64,000 bases of DNA from Arthrobacter sp. DWC3. GTDB taxonomy: Bacteria > Actinomycetota > Actinomycetes > Actinomycetales > Micrococcaceae. The translations under genes and the position numbers were made by a program. The stretch spans positions 1 to 64,000 of the forward strand of contig NZ_PJIP01000013.1 of NCBI RefSeq assembly GCF_002929375.1. Direction: 5' to 3'. Positions 50,188-58,559 of the stretch are shown here, piece by piece. The notes under the pieces are model-generated. The model saw only the letters and a program-made list of their open reading frames with translations, was not told where the DNA came from and made no database searches. Positions within the stretch are counted from its first letter, which is position 1. Every line of letters begins with the position of its first letter.

Positions 50188-50457
50188 GATGGTCCTCCGC
50201 GGTGTTCCGGACTGTCCGGCCGGCACTCCTACGTCGCACCGGACCCTTTGGTCTTTGCTGCTGCCCTGCGGATTGTGCGCCCCCGCTCCACAGCGTCAAG
50301 CGCTACGCGACGTCGCGCCCAGGCAATGTGTCCGGCACTCCTTCGTCGCTTATCTCCTCCCACATTCCCTCAGCACTCCGCCCTTCGGGTTGAGCACTGT
50401 TCCGTCGGGGACGAGCGAGCGAGCTCGCCAGCAGGCAAAGAACAACGGGGGATAGGG
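50188..50457. repeat. 270-bp non-coding direct repeat, copy A
   Basis: Matches 52410-52684 in the same orientation. Two blocks are best kept: around 50269-50317 (CGGATTGTGCG..., with a hairpin AGCG-TCAAG-CGCT and the palindrome GCGACGTCGC) and 50394-50452 (ending CGAGCGAGCGAGCTCGCC). Loop bases and frames vary while stems persist (CCCTTCGGG here, CCCTACGGG in copy B). Each copy ends about 45-60 bases before a gene start, so a structured leader RNA is possible. A 9-bp hairpin, GTGGCGCGG/CCGCGCCAC, precedes it at 50155-50187. Confidence 0.8.
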
Positions 50458-50503
50458 CTGCACCACCACTGTCTCGACGTACTCACCTAGGGGGAGGGTT
50501 CTC

Positions 50504-50767
50504 ATGACACTCACGCTGTACGTCAAACCCAGCAATTGCTTTGCGTGCGACAAGACCAAGCAGAAGTTCACCGAAGCCGGGGTCGAGTTCACGGCCATCG
50601 ACATCACCACCAACGAGCAGGCACTGGCCTACATCTCGGAGGAGCTCGGCTACAGTCAGGCCCCGGTCGTGTTCTATGAAAAGGACGGCAGCGAAGATCA
50701 CTGGTCCGGCCTCAACCCACCCAAAATCGCCCACGTCATCGCCCTCGAGGGCACGAACGGCAGCTGA
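50504..50767 (+). CDS. NrdH/glutaredoxin-like redoxin
   Basis: An 87-residue thioredoxin-fold protein: LTLYVKPSNCFACDKTKQKF holds the active site CFAC (Cys12-Cys15), and SQAPVVFYEKDG has the cis-proline. The tail WSGLNPPKI matches NrdH-redoxins, which reduce ribonucleotide reductase, but no nrd genes are near. GGGGGAGGG precedes the ATG. It lies right after the repeat copy A. On a plasmid it may support redox reactions or be a stray housekeeping paralogue. Confidence 0.85.
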   Translation: MTLTLYVKPSNCFACDKTKQKFTEAGVEFTAIDITTNEQALAYISEELGYSQAPVVFYEKDGSEDHWSGLNPPKIAHVIALEGTNGS

Positions 50768-50819
50768 TCATCACGGCAACGTCCTTCGTGGCGTACGTGC
50801 CCGACTCACGGAGGTAGGC

Positions 50820-51185
50820 GTGAAAGATACTTCACGGCACCAGCAGGAGTTTCCTCGGATCCTCGTTAGCTTCACTCTCATGATCGTTGCTGCCGTCGTG
50901 TACTTCTTCGGCTTGTTCTCTGGCGGACTGGAGGTGGACGAGACCTGCAATATTCGTCACGGCGAGCGATTCGACCTGGAGTATAGGCTGGCGCACCCTG
51001 AGCACGCAGGGCATGCATTGTTCCCGCTGAGCGACCGCTGCAATGCCGACTACGACATGATCCCCTTCTGGATGAATCCGCTCCTGGTCGGACTCGTGGT
51101 CCTCGCGGTGTGGCTCGTCGCTGGGGACCCGCTGCGACGGATGACTGCGGATGCTGTGCGCTGGATCCGCACACGTCAGTCCTGA
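50820..51185 (+). CDS. two-helix membrane protein, 121 residues
   Basis: GTG 50820 follows GGAGG at five bases. The first helix is ILVSFTLMIVAAVVYFFGLFSG and the second is NPLLVGLVVLAVWLVAG. Between them is an external loop of about 50 residues with two cysteines (ETCNIRHGE and SDRCNADYD) that could form a disulfide. No family recognised. It sits 52 bases after the redoxin gene; a thiol-linked partnership is only a suggestion. Confidence 0.65.
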   Translation: MKDTSRHQQEFPRILVSFTLMIVAAVVYFFGLFSGGLEVDETCNIRHGERFDLEYRLAHPEHAGHALFPLSDRCNADYDMIPFWMNPLLVGLVVLAVWLVAGDPLRRMTADAVRWIRTRQS

Positions 51186-51308
51186 TACTGGAAGTGACAG
51201 GCCACCAGTGCCAGTAGAAAAATAGAAATGTAGAAATCTGGTTTGGTAGAAAACCATGGACTTACATTCGTGAATCGCTTGTGGCAGCTTCCCTGACAGA
51301 CTGGGCGG

Positions 51309-51572
51309 ATGCCCGCGAATCAACGAGTGAGTGACCAGGTGGCCGAGTGCGCCGAGTGCGGACACACCTCGCCGCTGACCCGCACGAGAGGTGGCACGCC
51401 GCAAGGATGGGCCCACGTCGCAGACACGCAGATCACGCTCTGCCCGCTGCACCGGCCGCGGATGCCCGAGGGCTGGCAGAACATCATCCAGACGTACAAG
51501 CGGGGCGAGCTCGACGGACAGCGCGGCGACATCAAACCGCCACCACCGTCAGGAGCCTTCGAGGACGAATAA
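51309..51572 (+). CDS. small zinc-ribbon-like protein, 87 residues
   Basis: The sequence AECAECGHTSPLTR and, after a beta segment, ITLCPLHRPRMPEGW give four potential zinc ligands (CxxC and CPLH). The ribosome site is weak (GGGCGG). The 50-residue product at 51691 has the same pattern in another order, which supports both as genuine plasmid-borne zinc-ribbon proteins. Function unknown. Confidence 0.6.
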   Translation: MPANQRVSDQVAECAECGHTSPLTRTRGGTPQGWAHVADTQITLCPLHRPRMPEGWQNIIQTYKRGELDGQRGDIKPPPPSGAFEDE

Positions 51573-51690
51573 AGGAAGGCCCCAGCGGACTACGTGAATG
51601 GGGGAAAACACGTAGGCGACCAGGGCCCTCAACCACAGTTGTACTCTGTGGGAGCGCTTCCGACACAGGCAGAAAGGGCGGATCATCACG

Positions 51691-51843
51691 ATGCCGAGTC
51701 CGGCCCTGACACAGTGCTGTGTCTGCCGCGCGACGATCAGGCTTCAGGACGAGGGAAGGCCCCTGCCCGAGGGCTGGCTGTACCGAATGATCACCGTCGA
51801 CGTCGGCCGCTACTACTGCCCTGCCCACGCCCACAAAGCCTGA
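51691..51843 (+). CDS. very small zinc-ribbon-like protein, 50 residues
   Basis: ATG 51691 gives MPSPALTQCCVCRATIRLQD, then LPEGWLYRMITVDVGRYYCPAHAHKA and TGA at 51841-51843. CCVC and CPAH form a probable zinc site. AAAGGG lies about 12 bases upstream. It shares PEGW and C-P-x-H with the gene at 51309, so the pair are related. Function unknown. Confidence 0.5.
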   Translation: MPSPALTQCCVCRATIRLQDEGRPLPEGWLYRMITVDVGRYYCPAHAHKA

Positions 51844-51873
51844 CCGGACGCCAGCCCTCACGAGCTCGCGGCT

Positions 51874-52086
51874 CTAATGGGCTGAAATATCAGACGCCGC
51901 TGCGGATACCAGCTGACCGATCACCCAGATCGGGTTCCACGCATTCGCGGAAACCTCATCCCGGCAGGACTGACTCTCACACGCCATTGAGAGAGAACCC
52001 GACGCGGGGGAGTACACCGTCAGGGCCATGAACAAGGCCGCCAGGGTAGCGACAGCCGACAACCCAAGCCGTACACGCTCGCTCAT
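51874..52086 (-). CDS. small exported or membrane protein, 70 residues
   Basis: ATG 52086 with AGGA nine bases upstream. An N-terminal helix (LSAVATLAALFMALTVYSPA) looks like a signal or anchor; the rest has two cysteines (ACESQSCRDE) and a second hydrophobic stretch. It begins two bases after the stop of the gene at 52089, so the two are co-transcribed. No family recognised. Confidence 0.55.
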   Translation of the reverse strand: MSERVRLGLSAVATLAALFMALTVYSPASGSLSMACESQSCRDEVSANAWNPIWVIGQLVSAAASDISAH

Positions 52087-52088
52087 AT

Positions 52089-52319
52089 TCAGCCGTCCTG
52101 GCGCAGCGCGATGATCGCTTTGGCGACGTTCCAAAGGGCCGCGATCCCGAGGACGCACATAGCCACAAATGCAAGCCAGCTGTTGCCGCCGGGAAGTTGC
52201 ATGACGAAGAGCAGGCCGAACACCACAGCGCCTATGCCGTACATCAGCGCAGTGCGTTTGGTGCTGCGCGTTCGTGAGCGTGGTGGTACCTGTGCGTGGT
52301 TATTCGTCCCCATAGTCAT
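52089..52319 (-). CDS. small membrane protein, 76 residues
   Basis: An Arg/Thr-rich cytoplasmic start (PPRSRTRSTKR) is followed by two helices (MYGIGAVVFGLLFVMQL and WLAFVAMCVLGIAALWNVAKAII). Start uncertain: ATG 52319, ATG 52313 or an in-frame GTG at 52325, none with a strong ribosome site. Co-transcribed with the gene at 51874. Function unknown. Confidence 0.5.
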   Translation of the reverse strand: MTMGTNNHAQVPPRSRTRSTKRTALMYGIGAVVFGLLFVMQLPGGNSWLAFVAMCVLGIAALWNVAKAIIALRQDG

Positions 52320-52409
52320 GGTCACAACTCTACGGAAGTGTCATGGCCGGCGGCCGCGGGTGTCTCACCTGTAGTGCTTCCCTGCTCTCCGCTGGGGCTC
52401 CGAGCAGGG

Positions 52410-52684
52410 ATATGGTCCTGCGCTTCGCTTCGGCCTGTTCCGGCCAGGCTGCTCCTTCGTCGCATCCAGTCCGGGTGTTTTTTGTCTGCTGTCCTTCGGA
52501 TTGTGCGTCCCCGCTCCACAGCGTCAATCGCTGCGCGACGTCGCCGGCCACAAACCTCTACGGCGCTCCTGCGTCGCTTATTTCCTCCGAGGTTTCCGTC
52601 CACCTCCGCCCTACGGGTTGAACACTGCTCCGTCGGGGACGAGCGAGCGAGCTCGCCAGCAGGCAAAAAACAACGGGGGAAGGG
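52410..52684. repeat. 270-bp non-coding direct repeat, copy B
   Basis: Second copy of the repeat at 50188. Blocks 52497-52544 and 52621-52684 are nearly identical to copy A; the 52545-52620 stretch is diverged in sequence but similar in length. Reading frames across it are not conserved between copies. It ends 61 bases before the start of the ParB-like gene at 52746, as copy A ends shortly before the redoxin gene. Confidence 0.8.
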
Positions 52685-52745
52685 CCAGAACCAGCTGGCT
52701 CACCACAGGCTCTCTCCCCACCTCGTGACCCAAGGAGCAACAACC

Positions 52746-54098
52746 ATGAACAGCACCACAGCTGTCCTTGAACACCTCGACCCGACCCAGCTCACCATCG
52801 ACGCCAACGTCCGCGCCGACGTCCGGCTCGATCCTGAGTTCCTGGCCTCGATCAAGCAGCACGGCGTCCTGCAGCCCGTTGTAGCTCACCGCACCGAGGC
52901 CGGTGTGCATGTCCTGTACGGGCAGCGCCGCACCCTCGCGGCCGTAGAGACTGCGCAGCCCACCATGCCCGTCTACGTTGTTGCATCGCTGACGGAGGCT
53001 GACCGGTTGGTGCAGCAGATGGTCGAGAACGACCAGCGCCTGGCTTTGAACGACCGGGACCGCGCCGAAGCGTTCCACCAGCTGTCCCTCATGGGCATCA
53101 CGGCCGCGCAGATCGCCAAGAAGACTGGCACGAGGAAGACCACCGTGGAGACCGCGCTGAAGGTCCGCGCCAACACCACCGCCACCGAAGCACTCACCGC
53201 CGGGTGGACGTTGGAGCAGTCAGCGGCGCTGGAGGAGTTCAGCGACGAGGATGCGACGGTGGCACGTCTGCAGAAGATCCTGGAGGTCCAGCCCGAGCAG
53301 TTCGACCACCAGGTCGCCTACCTCCGCCAAGAGCGCGCCACCGCCCGCCTCATCGCGAACGCGAAGGCGGAGCAGGAAGCGCTCGGCAACACCGTCGTCG
53401 ACGGGTACGGGACACCGGAGAACCAGAACCCGAACATGCTCCTGCGGGCAGACGGTGAAAAGGCCACGAAGGACGACGCGAACGCCGTGGTGATCAGCAC
53501 GACCTACCGCAATGAGGTTCAGGTGACACCGGTGATCGCGAACTTCCGGGACCACGGGTTCACGATCCGCGAAGGACTTGGTATGAGCCCCACGGCGGGC
53601 CAGTCCGGGCCGATGACGGACGCGCAGAAGGAAGAGCGCCGCACGGTGATCCAGAACAATAAGAAGTGGGACGCGAGCACCGAGGTCCGGCAGGGCTGGC
53701 TGACGACCTTGCTGGGGAGGAAGACGCCGCCGAAGGGCTGGGCGCAGTTCACGGCCACGACGTTGGCGAACTACGGCAACTCGGTCGCCCGTGCGACGGC
53801 GCAGAAGCACGAACTCGCCGCCGGCCTGGCAGGGGTCACCGACCCCGACTACCGGGCGTACCGGGCACTGGTTGAGAAGCCGACAACGAACCCCGACAAG
53901 GCTGTCCTGGCGATGATGCTCGCAGCGCACGAAGCGGACCTCAGCCGCGAATCGTGGCGGCGCCCTGGTCCCCAGGCCGCCTACTACCTCTTCCAGCTCG
54001 AGGAATGGGGCTACACGCTCAGCGAGGTCGAGTCCCTCATCACCGCCCACGCCATGAAGGACACCAAGGGCAGCAAGGACGCGGAGCGGGCCGAGTAG
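52746..54098 (+). CDS. ParB/Spo0J-family protein, large
   Basis: A 450-residue protein. The ParB/Srx N-terminal domain (about 15-95) shows LTIDANVRADVRLDPEFLASIKQHGVLQPVVAHR, LYGQRRTLAA and MVENDQRLALNDRDRAEAF; an HTH (MGITAAQIAKKTGTRKTTVETAL) follows. The C-terminal 200 residues are unlike Spo0J. ATG 52746 with AAGGAG is used; the frame upstream runs into the repeat. No ParA is adjacent, so it may be a CTP-switch regulator or a plasmid gene silencer rather than a segregation protein. Confidence 0.87.
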   Translation: MNSTTAVLEHLDPTQLTIDANVRADVRLDPEFLASIKQHGVLQPVVAHRTEAGVHVLYGQRRTLAAVETAQPTMPVYVVASLTEADRLVQQMVENDQRLALNDRDRAEAFHQLSLMGITAAQIAKKTGTRKTTVETALKVRANTTATEALTAGWTLEQSAALEEFSDEDATVARLQKILEVQPEQFDHQVAYLRQERATARLIANAKAEQEALGNTVVDGYGTPENQNPNMLLRADGEKATKDDANAVVISTTYRNEVQVTPVIANFRDHGFTIREGLGMSPTAGQSGPMTDAQKEERRTVIQNNKKWDASTEVRQGWLTTLLGRKTPPKGWAQFTATTLANYGNSVARATAQKHELAAGLAGVTDPDYRAYRALVEKPTTNPDKAVLAMMLAAHEADLSRESWRRPGPQAAYYLFQLEEWGYTLSEVESLITAHAMKDTKGSKDAERAE

Positions 54099-54159
54099 GG
54101 GAGTGGCGGCAGGCAGGGCCTGCCGCCACTCACTCCCGCTGGTGTGTGATCATGTGGGC

Positions 54160-54333
54160 ATGGACGATCTTCAACTGCAGAAACTGGAGGCCGAAGCCAG
54201 GCGTGTGCCCGACCCAGGCGGGCCCCTGAGCGATTACTCCGCCGCGTTGGTTGCGTGGGCTGCAACTCACCCCGAGCTGCCCTACAGGAGGCTGTCGCCC
54301 ATCATTGACCGCTTGCTGTGGGAGCACCGGTAG
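54160..54333 (+). CDS. small hypothetical protein, 57 residues
   Basis: ATG 54160 gives a charged helical protein (DDLQLQKLEAEARRVPDPG, then AALVAWAATHPELPYRRL). The ribosome site is weak. It follows the ParB-like gene by 61 bases and precedes a terminator, so co-transcription is plausible. No family recognised. Confidence 0.5.
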   Translation: MDDLQLQKLEAEARRVPDPGGPLSDYSAALVAWAATHPELPYRRLSPIIDRLLWEHR

Positions 54334-54371
54334 ATCCGTTCAGGCATCGAAGCTGCGGGTAGTTTGAGAAA

Positions 54372-54393
54372 AGGCCCAGCCCTACTGGGGCCT
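54372..54393 (+). terminator. terminator hairpin after the ParB-like transcription unit
   Basis: AGGCCCAG and CTGGGGCCT pair with a one-base bulge, preceded by GAAAA and followed by a short mixed T-rich stretch (CTATAGATTT). Confidence 0.6.
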
Positions 54394-54522
54394 CTATAGA
54401 TTTCCTTGTCACGAGGGAAAACCGGAGACGGAGCCATGTGGTGTGGTTCCGTCTCCACCCACTTAAGGCGCGTTCGGGCGTCGATTAGCGGTGCGGCGTT
54501 TGGTGGCTGGAATGCTGGGTAC

Positions 54523-54789
54523 ATGACAAACCAACCCCAGGACGATGAGCAGCCCAGGCCGCTGCGGTTCCTGACTTTGCAGCAGGTAGCCGACGAGTTG
54601 AACACCAAGCACAACACCGTCCGGGCACTCATCGCCTCAGGGGACCTGCCGGCGATTCAGATCGGCGGCCGCGGCCAGTGGCGCATTGAACGTGCCAAGC
54701 TCGAGGACTACATCAGCGCCGCCTACGCCAAGGCCCGCGTCGACATCACCCGCGGCGACGTCGACGCCTCGCCCCAGGCAGCGGAGTAG
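54523..54789 (+). CDS. excisionase-like helix-turn-helix protein
   Basis: An 88-residue protein with LRFLTLQQVADELNTKHNTVRALIASGDLPAIQIGGRGQWRI, a MerR/excisionase-type domain (about 14-55), then RAKLEDYISAAYAKAR. It resembles the HTH protein at 41649 in fold but not closely in sequence. Start at ATG 54523 fits the domain. Such proteins regulate plasmid replication or transfer genes or act in excision; no integrase is seen nearby. Confidence 0.75.
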   Translation: MTNQPQDDEQPRPLRFLTLQQVADELNTKHNTVRALIASGDLPAIQIGGRGQWRIERAKLEDYISAAYAKARVDITRGDVDASPQAAE

Positions 54790-54808
54790 GGATCCCACAG
54801 GGTCCGGA

Positions 54809-55144
54809 CTAGCTTCCGTCAGCAGACTCTGCGGGGTCGGCCGGCGTGACAGCGTTCAGCCACACCCAGCCCTCGCGGTGGATCTTGATAAGCGGTTCGA
54901 GGAACCGGATCTTCACCGCAGTTCGCGTATACGCGATCGCGTGCGCCTGAACCCGAATCGCCTTTGAGGGGTACCGCACCCACGCGTACACCCGGCGCGG
55001 TTCCGGGAAGTCGGTGGGCCGACAGTTCTCAACGTCGAGCTCGGCCGCGGTGAGCATGATCAATTCCTCGCGCATGACGAACTCCTCGATCCGCTCGTCC
55101 ATCCGCTTCGCGTAGTAGGCGGCATGCTTTTTGTTCTCACCCAC
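54809..55144 (-). CDS. hypothetical plasmid protein, 111 residues
   Basis: GTG 55144 is assumed. A charged helical start (KKHAAYYAKRMDERIEEFVMREEL) precedes a beta-rich half (RRVYAWVRYPSKAIRVQAHAIAYTRTAVKIRFLEPL). The latter loosely matches the gene at 48148, and each gene is near one copy of the 148-bp inverted repeat. That suggests an old duplication of a gene-plus-repeat unit. Function unknown. Confidence 0.6.
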   Translation of the reverse strand: MGENKKHAAYYAKRMDERIEEFVMREELIMLTAAELDVENCRPTDFPEPRRVYAWVRYPSKAIRVQAHAIAYTRTAVKIRFLEPLIKIHREGWVWLNAVTPADPAESADGS

Positions 55145-55219
55145 GACCGGACAGTACGAGGCAGCGCCGACAATCAGACCCTGATCGTTTCTCCTGCTCT
55201 AGTTCCAGCCCGTACCCAT

Positions 55220-55367
55220 GGAGGCTGTGCACGGCCACCGCTCGCTCGAGGTGAGCAATCCGGGTCGGTGACGTGGTGGGTGTGTGCAGGCGGGGCCCCT
55301 GGTTCCTGCTGTCCATCCTGGGTGCGGGACAAGCAGCGGAGCGTGGGGGAGCTTGTGCCGTGCCCCT
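55220..55367 (-). repeat. 148-bp inverted repeat, copy 2
   Basis: Reverse complement of 47993-48141 with about 65 identical bases at its right edge (55303-55367). Together the copies bracket 7.1 kb holding the partition genes, the redoxin and the large ParB-like gene. A short minus-strand frame through this copy is interrupted in the other, so coding is doubtful. Confidence 0.8.
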
Positions 55368-55406
55368 GACGCTCCTATAAGAGTCAAATGACGGCCGGTG
55401 GTGCAG

Positions 55407-55441
55407 AAAGGGAGTGCACCCGGTTCGGGTGCACTCCCTTT
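55407..55441. terminator. bidirectional terminator
   Basis: AAAGGGAGTGCACCC and GGGTGCACTCCCTTT are perfect complements (15 bp) around GGTTC, with A- and T-runs at the stem ends, so it can terminate in both directions. It lies downstream of the minus-strand CsbD gene. Confidence 0.9.
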
Positions 55442-55486
55442 GCGTTGCTCTCGATCCAGCTGCTAAATCAGCCAAGGGATGGAGCA

Positions 55487-55660
55487 TCACTTCTTGAAGG
55501 CGTCCTTGAGCTTCTCGCCGGCCTGCTTCAGGTCACCCTTGGCCTGGTCGCCCTGGCCTTCGGCCTTCAGGTTCTCGTCGCCGGTTGCGTGGCCTGCGGC
55601 TTCTTTGCCCTTGCCGCCGAGCTTGTCCGCGGCGTTGCTGAGCTTGTCGTCCAATCCCAT
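55487..55660 (-). CDS. CsbD-family stress protein
   Basis: A 57-residue hydrophilic protein: MGLDDKLSNAADKLGGKGKE, then ATGDENLKAEGQGDQAKGDLKQAGEKLKDAF. This is the CsbD pattern of general-stress proteins, with many Lys and Gly and repeated 'K-x-x-G' turns. ATG 55660 follows GTAGGGAG. The terminator at 55407 is its own. No partner is needed; its function in stress remains unclear even for the family. Confidence 0.87.
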   Translation of the reverse strand: MGLDDKLSNAADKLGGKGKEAAGHATGDENLKAEGQGDQAKGDLKQAGEKLKDAFKK

Positions 55661-55682
55661 GATGATCTCCCTACGGTTGACG

Positions 55683-55907
55683 TCAGTGGTCACGCAATCG
55701 GCTGATATGCCGATACCGCCAGTCTAGGCACGGCAGGAACAAGCGAGCAGAGACCAGTGCGACCACCGCGGTGCTCACAGCAAATAGCAAGGTGCGTCCA
55801 GTAAGACGGCGAGCATCTGCCATTGCCGCGGCGGTTGCAGGTAGTCCTCGGGCACCAGCTCTGCTGCTTTGCCTAGATCGGGGTTGAGCTGTTGGCGTAA
55901 GACTCAT
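55683..55907 (-). CDS. possible small membrane protein, 74 residues
   Basis: An Arg/Ala-rich start then one hydrophobic stretch (TLLFAVSTAVVALVSARLFL). No clear ribosome site and no recognised family. It would be transcribed together with the CsbD gene. Kept with low confidence because the frame has plausible composition; it may be spurious. Confidence 0.3.
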   Translation of the reverse strand: MSLTPTAQPRSRQSSRAGARGLPATAAAMADARRLTGRTLLFAVSTAVVALVSARLFLPCLDWRYRHISRLRDH

Positions 55908-56030
55908 GAGCTAAATGACAATGATGACCCGAGTGCTATTCGTTAGACTGGTTCGCATTATGGACGACCCCCCAACGCATAGACCCACGCCCTCCACCCG
56001 CTTGAACGCCGCTTCGCCGGCTGATCGAGG

Positions 56031-57425
56031 ATGGGGGGCGGCACCTTGTATGAGTTAGTCATGATCGGCGTCGGCCTGATCCTCACGGTCGGCACCGGGA
56101 TGTTCGTGGCCTCCGAATTCGCCCTCGTGAACCTCGACCGAGGTGAGCTCGAAGCCCGGGACGCCCGGGGTGAGAAGGGCTTGAAGCCCACCATCAAGGC
56201 CCTGAAGATCACCTCGACGCATCTATCGAGCGCGCAGCTCGGCATCACCCTGACGACCCTGCTCACCGGGTACACGTTCGAGCCGGCCATCAGCTCCCTG
56301 CTCCGTGAACCCCTGCTGGGCGCTGGCGTTCCCGAGGGACTTGTGCCCGGAATTGGCGCCGTCGTCGGCATCTTCATTGCCACCGTGTTCTCCATGGTCA
56401 TCGGTGAGCTCGTGCCGAAGAACTTCGCCCTGGCCCTGCCGCGGCAGACCGCGAAATTCGTCGTCCCGTTCCAGGCCCTGTTCACCATGGTCCTGAAGCC
56501 CGTGATCCTGCTGTTCAACAACACCGCGAACAAGATCATCCGCTCCTTCGGCATCGAACCAAAGGAAGAGCTCTCCGGCGCCCGCAGCGCCGAGGAGCTC
56601 AGCTCCCTGGTCCGCCGCTCAGCGCTCGAGGGCTCCCTGGACCAGGACCACGCAGAGCTCCTGCACCGCACCCTGCTGTTCTCCGACCACACCGCCGACG
56701 ACGTCATGACCCCCCGGGTCCGCATGACGTCCGTCCGCACCACGGACACCGCCGCCGAGATCGTCTCCACCGCGGTCACGACCGGGTACTCCCGGTTCCC
56801 CGTCATCGGTCAGGACAACGACGACGTCCGCGGGGTCATCCACCTCAAGCAGGCCTTCGCCGTTCCCCTGGACGCACGGACGATCACCACCGCTGAGAAG
56901 CTGATGGTCGAGCCCTTGCGGGTGCCGGAATCCATGAGCGTTGACACGCTCCTCGGTTTGCTGCGCCAGCAGGGTTTGCAGGTCGCGATCGTGACGGATG
57001 AGTACGGCGGCACCGCCGGTATCGTCACTCTCGAGGACCTGATCGAGGAGATCGTCGGTGAGCTCGAGGACGAACATGACCGCACCCGCGTCGGCGTCGT
57101 TCGCACCGGTAAGTCCATCACCTTCGACGCGTCGCTCCGCCCGGACGAACTGAAGGAACGCGCCGACATCGACGTGCCCGAGGGGGAGGACTACGACACG
57201 ATCGCCGGTTACATGACCGACGAACTCGACCGGATCCCCGAACTCGGCGACGAAGCGCCACTCAGCGACGGGGTCCTGCGGGTCGAGCGGGTCCTCGGGT
57301 CCCACGTCGAACGCATCCGTTTCACCCCGACCGATCCCGCCGAATACCCACAGAATCCTGAAGATCCGCAGAGCCGCCACGACCGAACGATCGATGAGCT
57401 GACGAAGGACCTGACCCATGAGTGA
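56031..57425 (+). CDS. CNNM/CorC-type membrane protein with CBS domains (hemolysin C family)
   Basis: A 464-residue protein. The CNNM transmembrane domain (about 1-200) has [26 protein letters not shown] and [19 protein letters not shown]; two CBS domains follow ([20 protein letters not shown] to VATVTDEYGG-like [30 protein letters not shown]), then a CorC_HlyC domain. Such proteins handle Mg2+/Co2+ efflux. Its stop overlaps the next gene, a paralogue, by eight bases. Function in metal resistance on the plasmid is plausible. Confidence 0.88.
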   Translation: MGGGTLYELVMIGVGLILTVGTGMFVASEFALVNLDRGELEARDARGEKGLKPTIKALKITSTHLSSAQLGITLTTLLTGYTFEPAISSLLREPLLGAGVPEGLVPGIGAVVGIFIATVFSMVIGELVPKNFALALPRQTAKFVVPFQALFTMVLKPVILLFNNTANKIIRSFGIEPKEELSGARSAEELSSLVRRSALEGSLDQDHAELLHRTLLFSDHTADDVMTPRVRMTSVRTTDTAAEIVSTAVTTGYSRFPVIGQDNDDVRGVIHLKQAFAVPLDARTITTAEKLMVEPLRVPESMSVDTLLGLLRQQGLQVAIVTDEYGGTAGIVTLEDLIEEIVGELEDEHDRTRVGVVRTGKSITFDASLRPDELKERADIDVPEGEDYDTIAGYMTDELDRIPELGDEAPLSDGVLRVERVLGSHVERIRFTPTDPAEYPQNPEDPQSRHDRTIDELTKDLTHE

Positions 57426-58458
57426 GTATCTGCCCGGCATCATCTGGCTGGTTATCCTTCTGGCCGTCAACGCGTTTTTCGTCGGCGCGGAGTTCGCCGT
57501 CATCTCCGCACGCCGCTCCCAGATCGAGCCCCGCGCGGACGAGGGCAGCAAGGCCGCGAAGACCACACTGTGGGCGATGGAACACGCGACACTGATGCTG
57601 GCCACCAGTCAGCTCGGTATCACCGTGTGTTCACTGGTGATCCTGAATGTGTCCGAGCCGGCGATTCATCACCTGCTCGAATACCCGCTGGCCCTGACGC
57701 CGATCCCGCCCGAAGCCATCGGTGTGATCGCGTTCATCGTCGCCCTGCTGCTGGTGACGTTCCTGCACGTGGTTCTGGGTGAGATGGTGCCGAAGAACAT
57801 CTCGTTCTCCGTGCCCACCAAGGCGGCCCTGCTCCTGGCGCCGCCCCTGGTCTTCGTGTCCAAGGTGGTCCGACCGGTGATCTGGACGCTGAACGGGATC
57901 GCGAACGGCATCCTGCGCCTGTTCAAGGTCGAGCCCAAGGACGAAGCAACCAGCGCCTATACCCTCGACGAGGTCGCAACCATTGTGGAGCAATCCACGA
58001 GGGAAGGTGTCCTCGCGGACGGCAGCGGTACCTTGACCAATGCATTTGAGTTCACGTCCAAGACTGTCGCCGACGTCGAGGTCCCCATCAGGGACATCAT
58101 GCGCGTCCCTGAAACAGCGAGCCCCGCGGATATCCAGCGTGCCGTCGGGGAGCACGGTTACTCCCGCTACATCCTCACCCGCAACGGAGAACCGGTCGGC
58201 TACCTGCACCTCAAGGACGTCACGGATCTTTCCACCCCGGAGACCTTCAATGCTCCGGTACCTGCAAAGAGGGTCCGTAGGCTCGCGTCCGCGCTGCGCA
58301 GCAGCGACCTCGAGGACGCCCTGGCGACCATGCGGCGTACCGGCGCGCACATTGCCCGGGTCTTCGACGCTGAGGGCAACACCACCGGCATGCTCTTTCT
58401 CGAGGACATCCTCGAGGAACTCGTCGGTGAAGTTCAGGACGCCACCAGCGCCTCATAG
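57418..58458 (+). CDS. second CNNM/CBS membrane protein
   Basis: A 346-residue paralogue of the upstream gene. It has FFVGAEFAVISARRSQIEPRADEGSKAAK, the VLGEMVPKNISFSVPTKAA motif and two CBS domains (DIMRVPETASPADIQRAVGEHGYSRYI, then RTGAHIARVFDAEGNTTGMLFLEDILEELVGE), but no CorC_HlyC domain. The pair is a common actinobacterial arrangement in which the two probably form a heteromer in the membrane. The gene starts inside the end of the first (ATG 57418). Confidence 0.88.
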   Translation: MSEYLPGIIWLVILLAVNAFFVGAEFAVISARRSQIEPRADEGSKAAKTTLWAMEHATLMLATSQLGITVCSLVILNVSEPAIHHLLEYPLALTPIPPEAIGVIAFIVALLLVTFLHVVLGEMVPKNISFSVPTKAALLLAPPLVFVSKVVRPVIWTLNGIANGILRLFKVEPKDEATSAYTLDEVATIVEQSTREGVLADGSGTLTNAFEFTSKTVADVEVPIRDIMRVPETASPADIQRAVGEHGYSRYILTRNGEPVGYLHLKDVTDLSTPETFNAPVPAKRVRRLASALRSSDLEDALATMRRTGAHIARVFDAEGNTTGMLFLEDILEELVGEVQDATSAS

Positions 58459-58559
58459 AAGCGCCACTGCCGGCGCCGGGATGGCCCGTTTCGTCAGACC
58501 GGCGCCCGCAGTATCGCTAGACCTCAACTGCTTGAACTGTCCACGGTTGGGGGCAGTTC

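Noticed and set aside
55137-55490. Minus-strand frame through the inverted repeat with a segment AHLERAVAVHSL
   Set aside because: The related frame in the other repeat copy is interrupted by a one-base shift and stop, so coding constraint is not supported.
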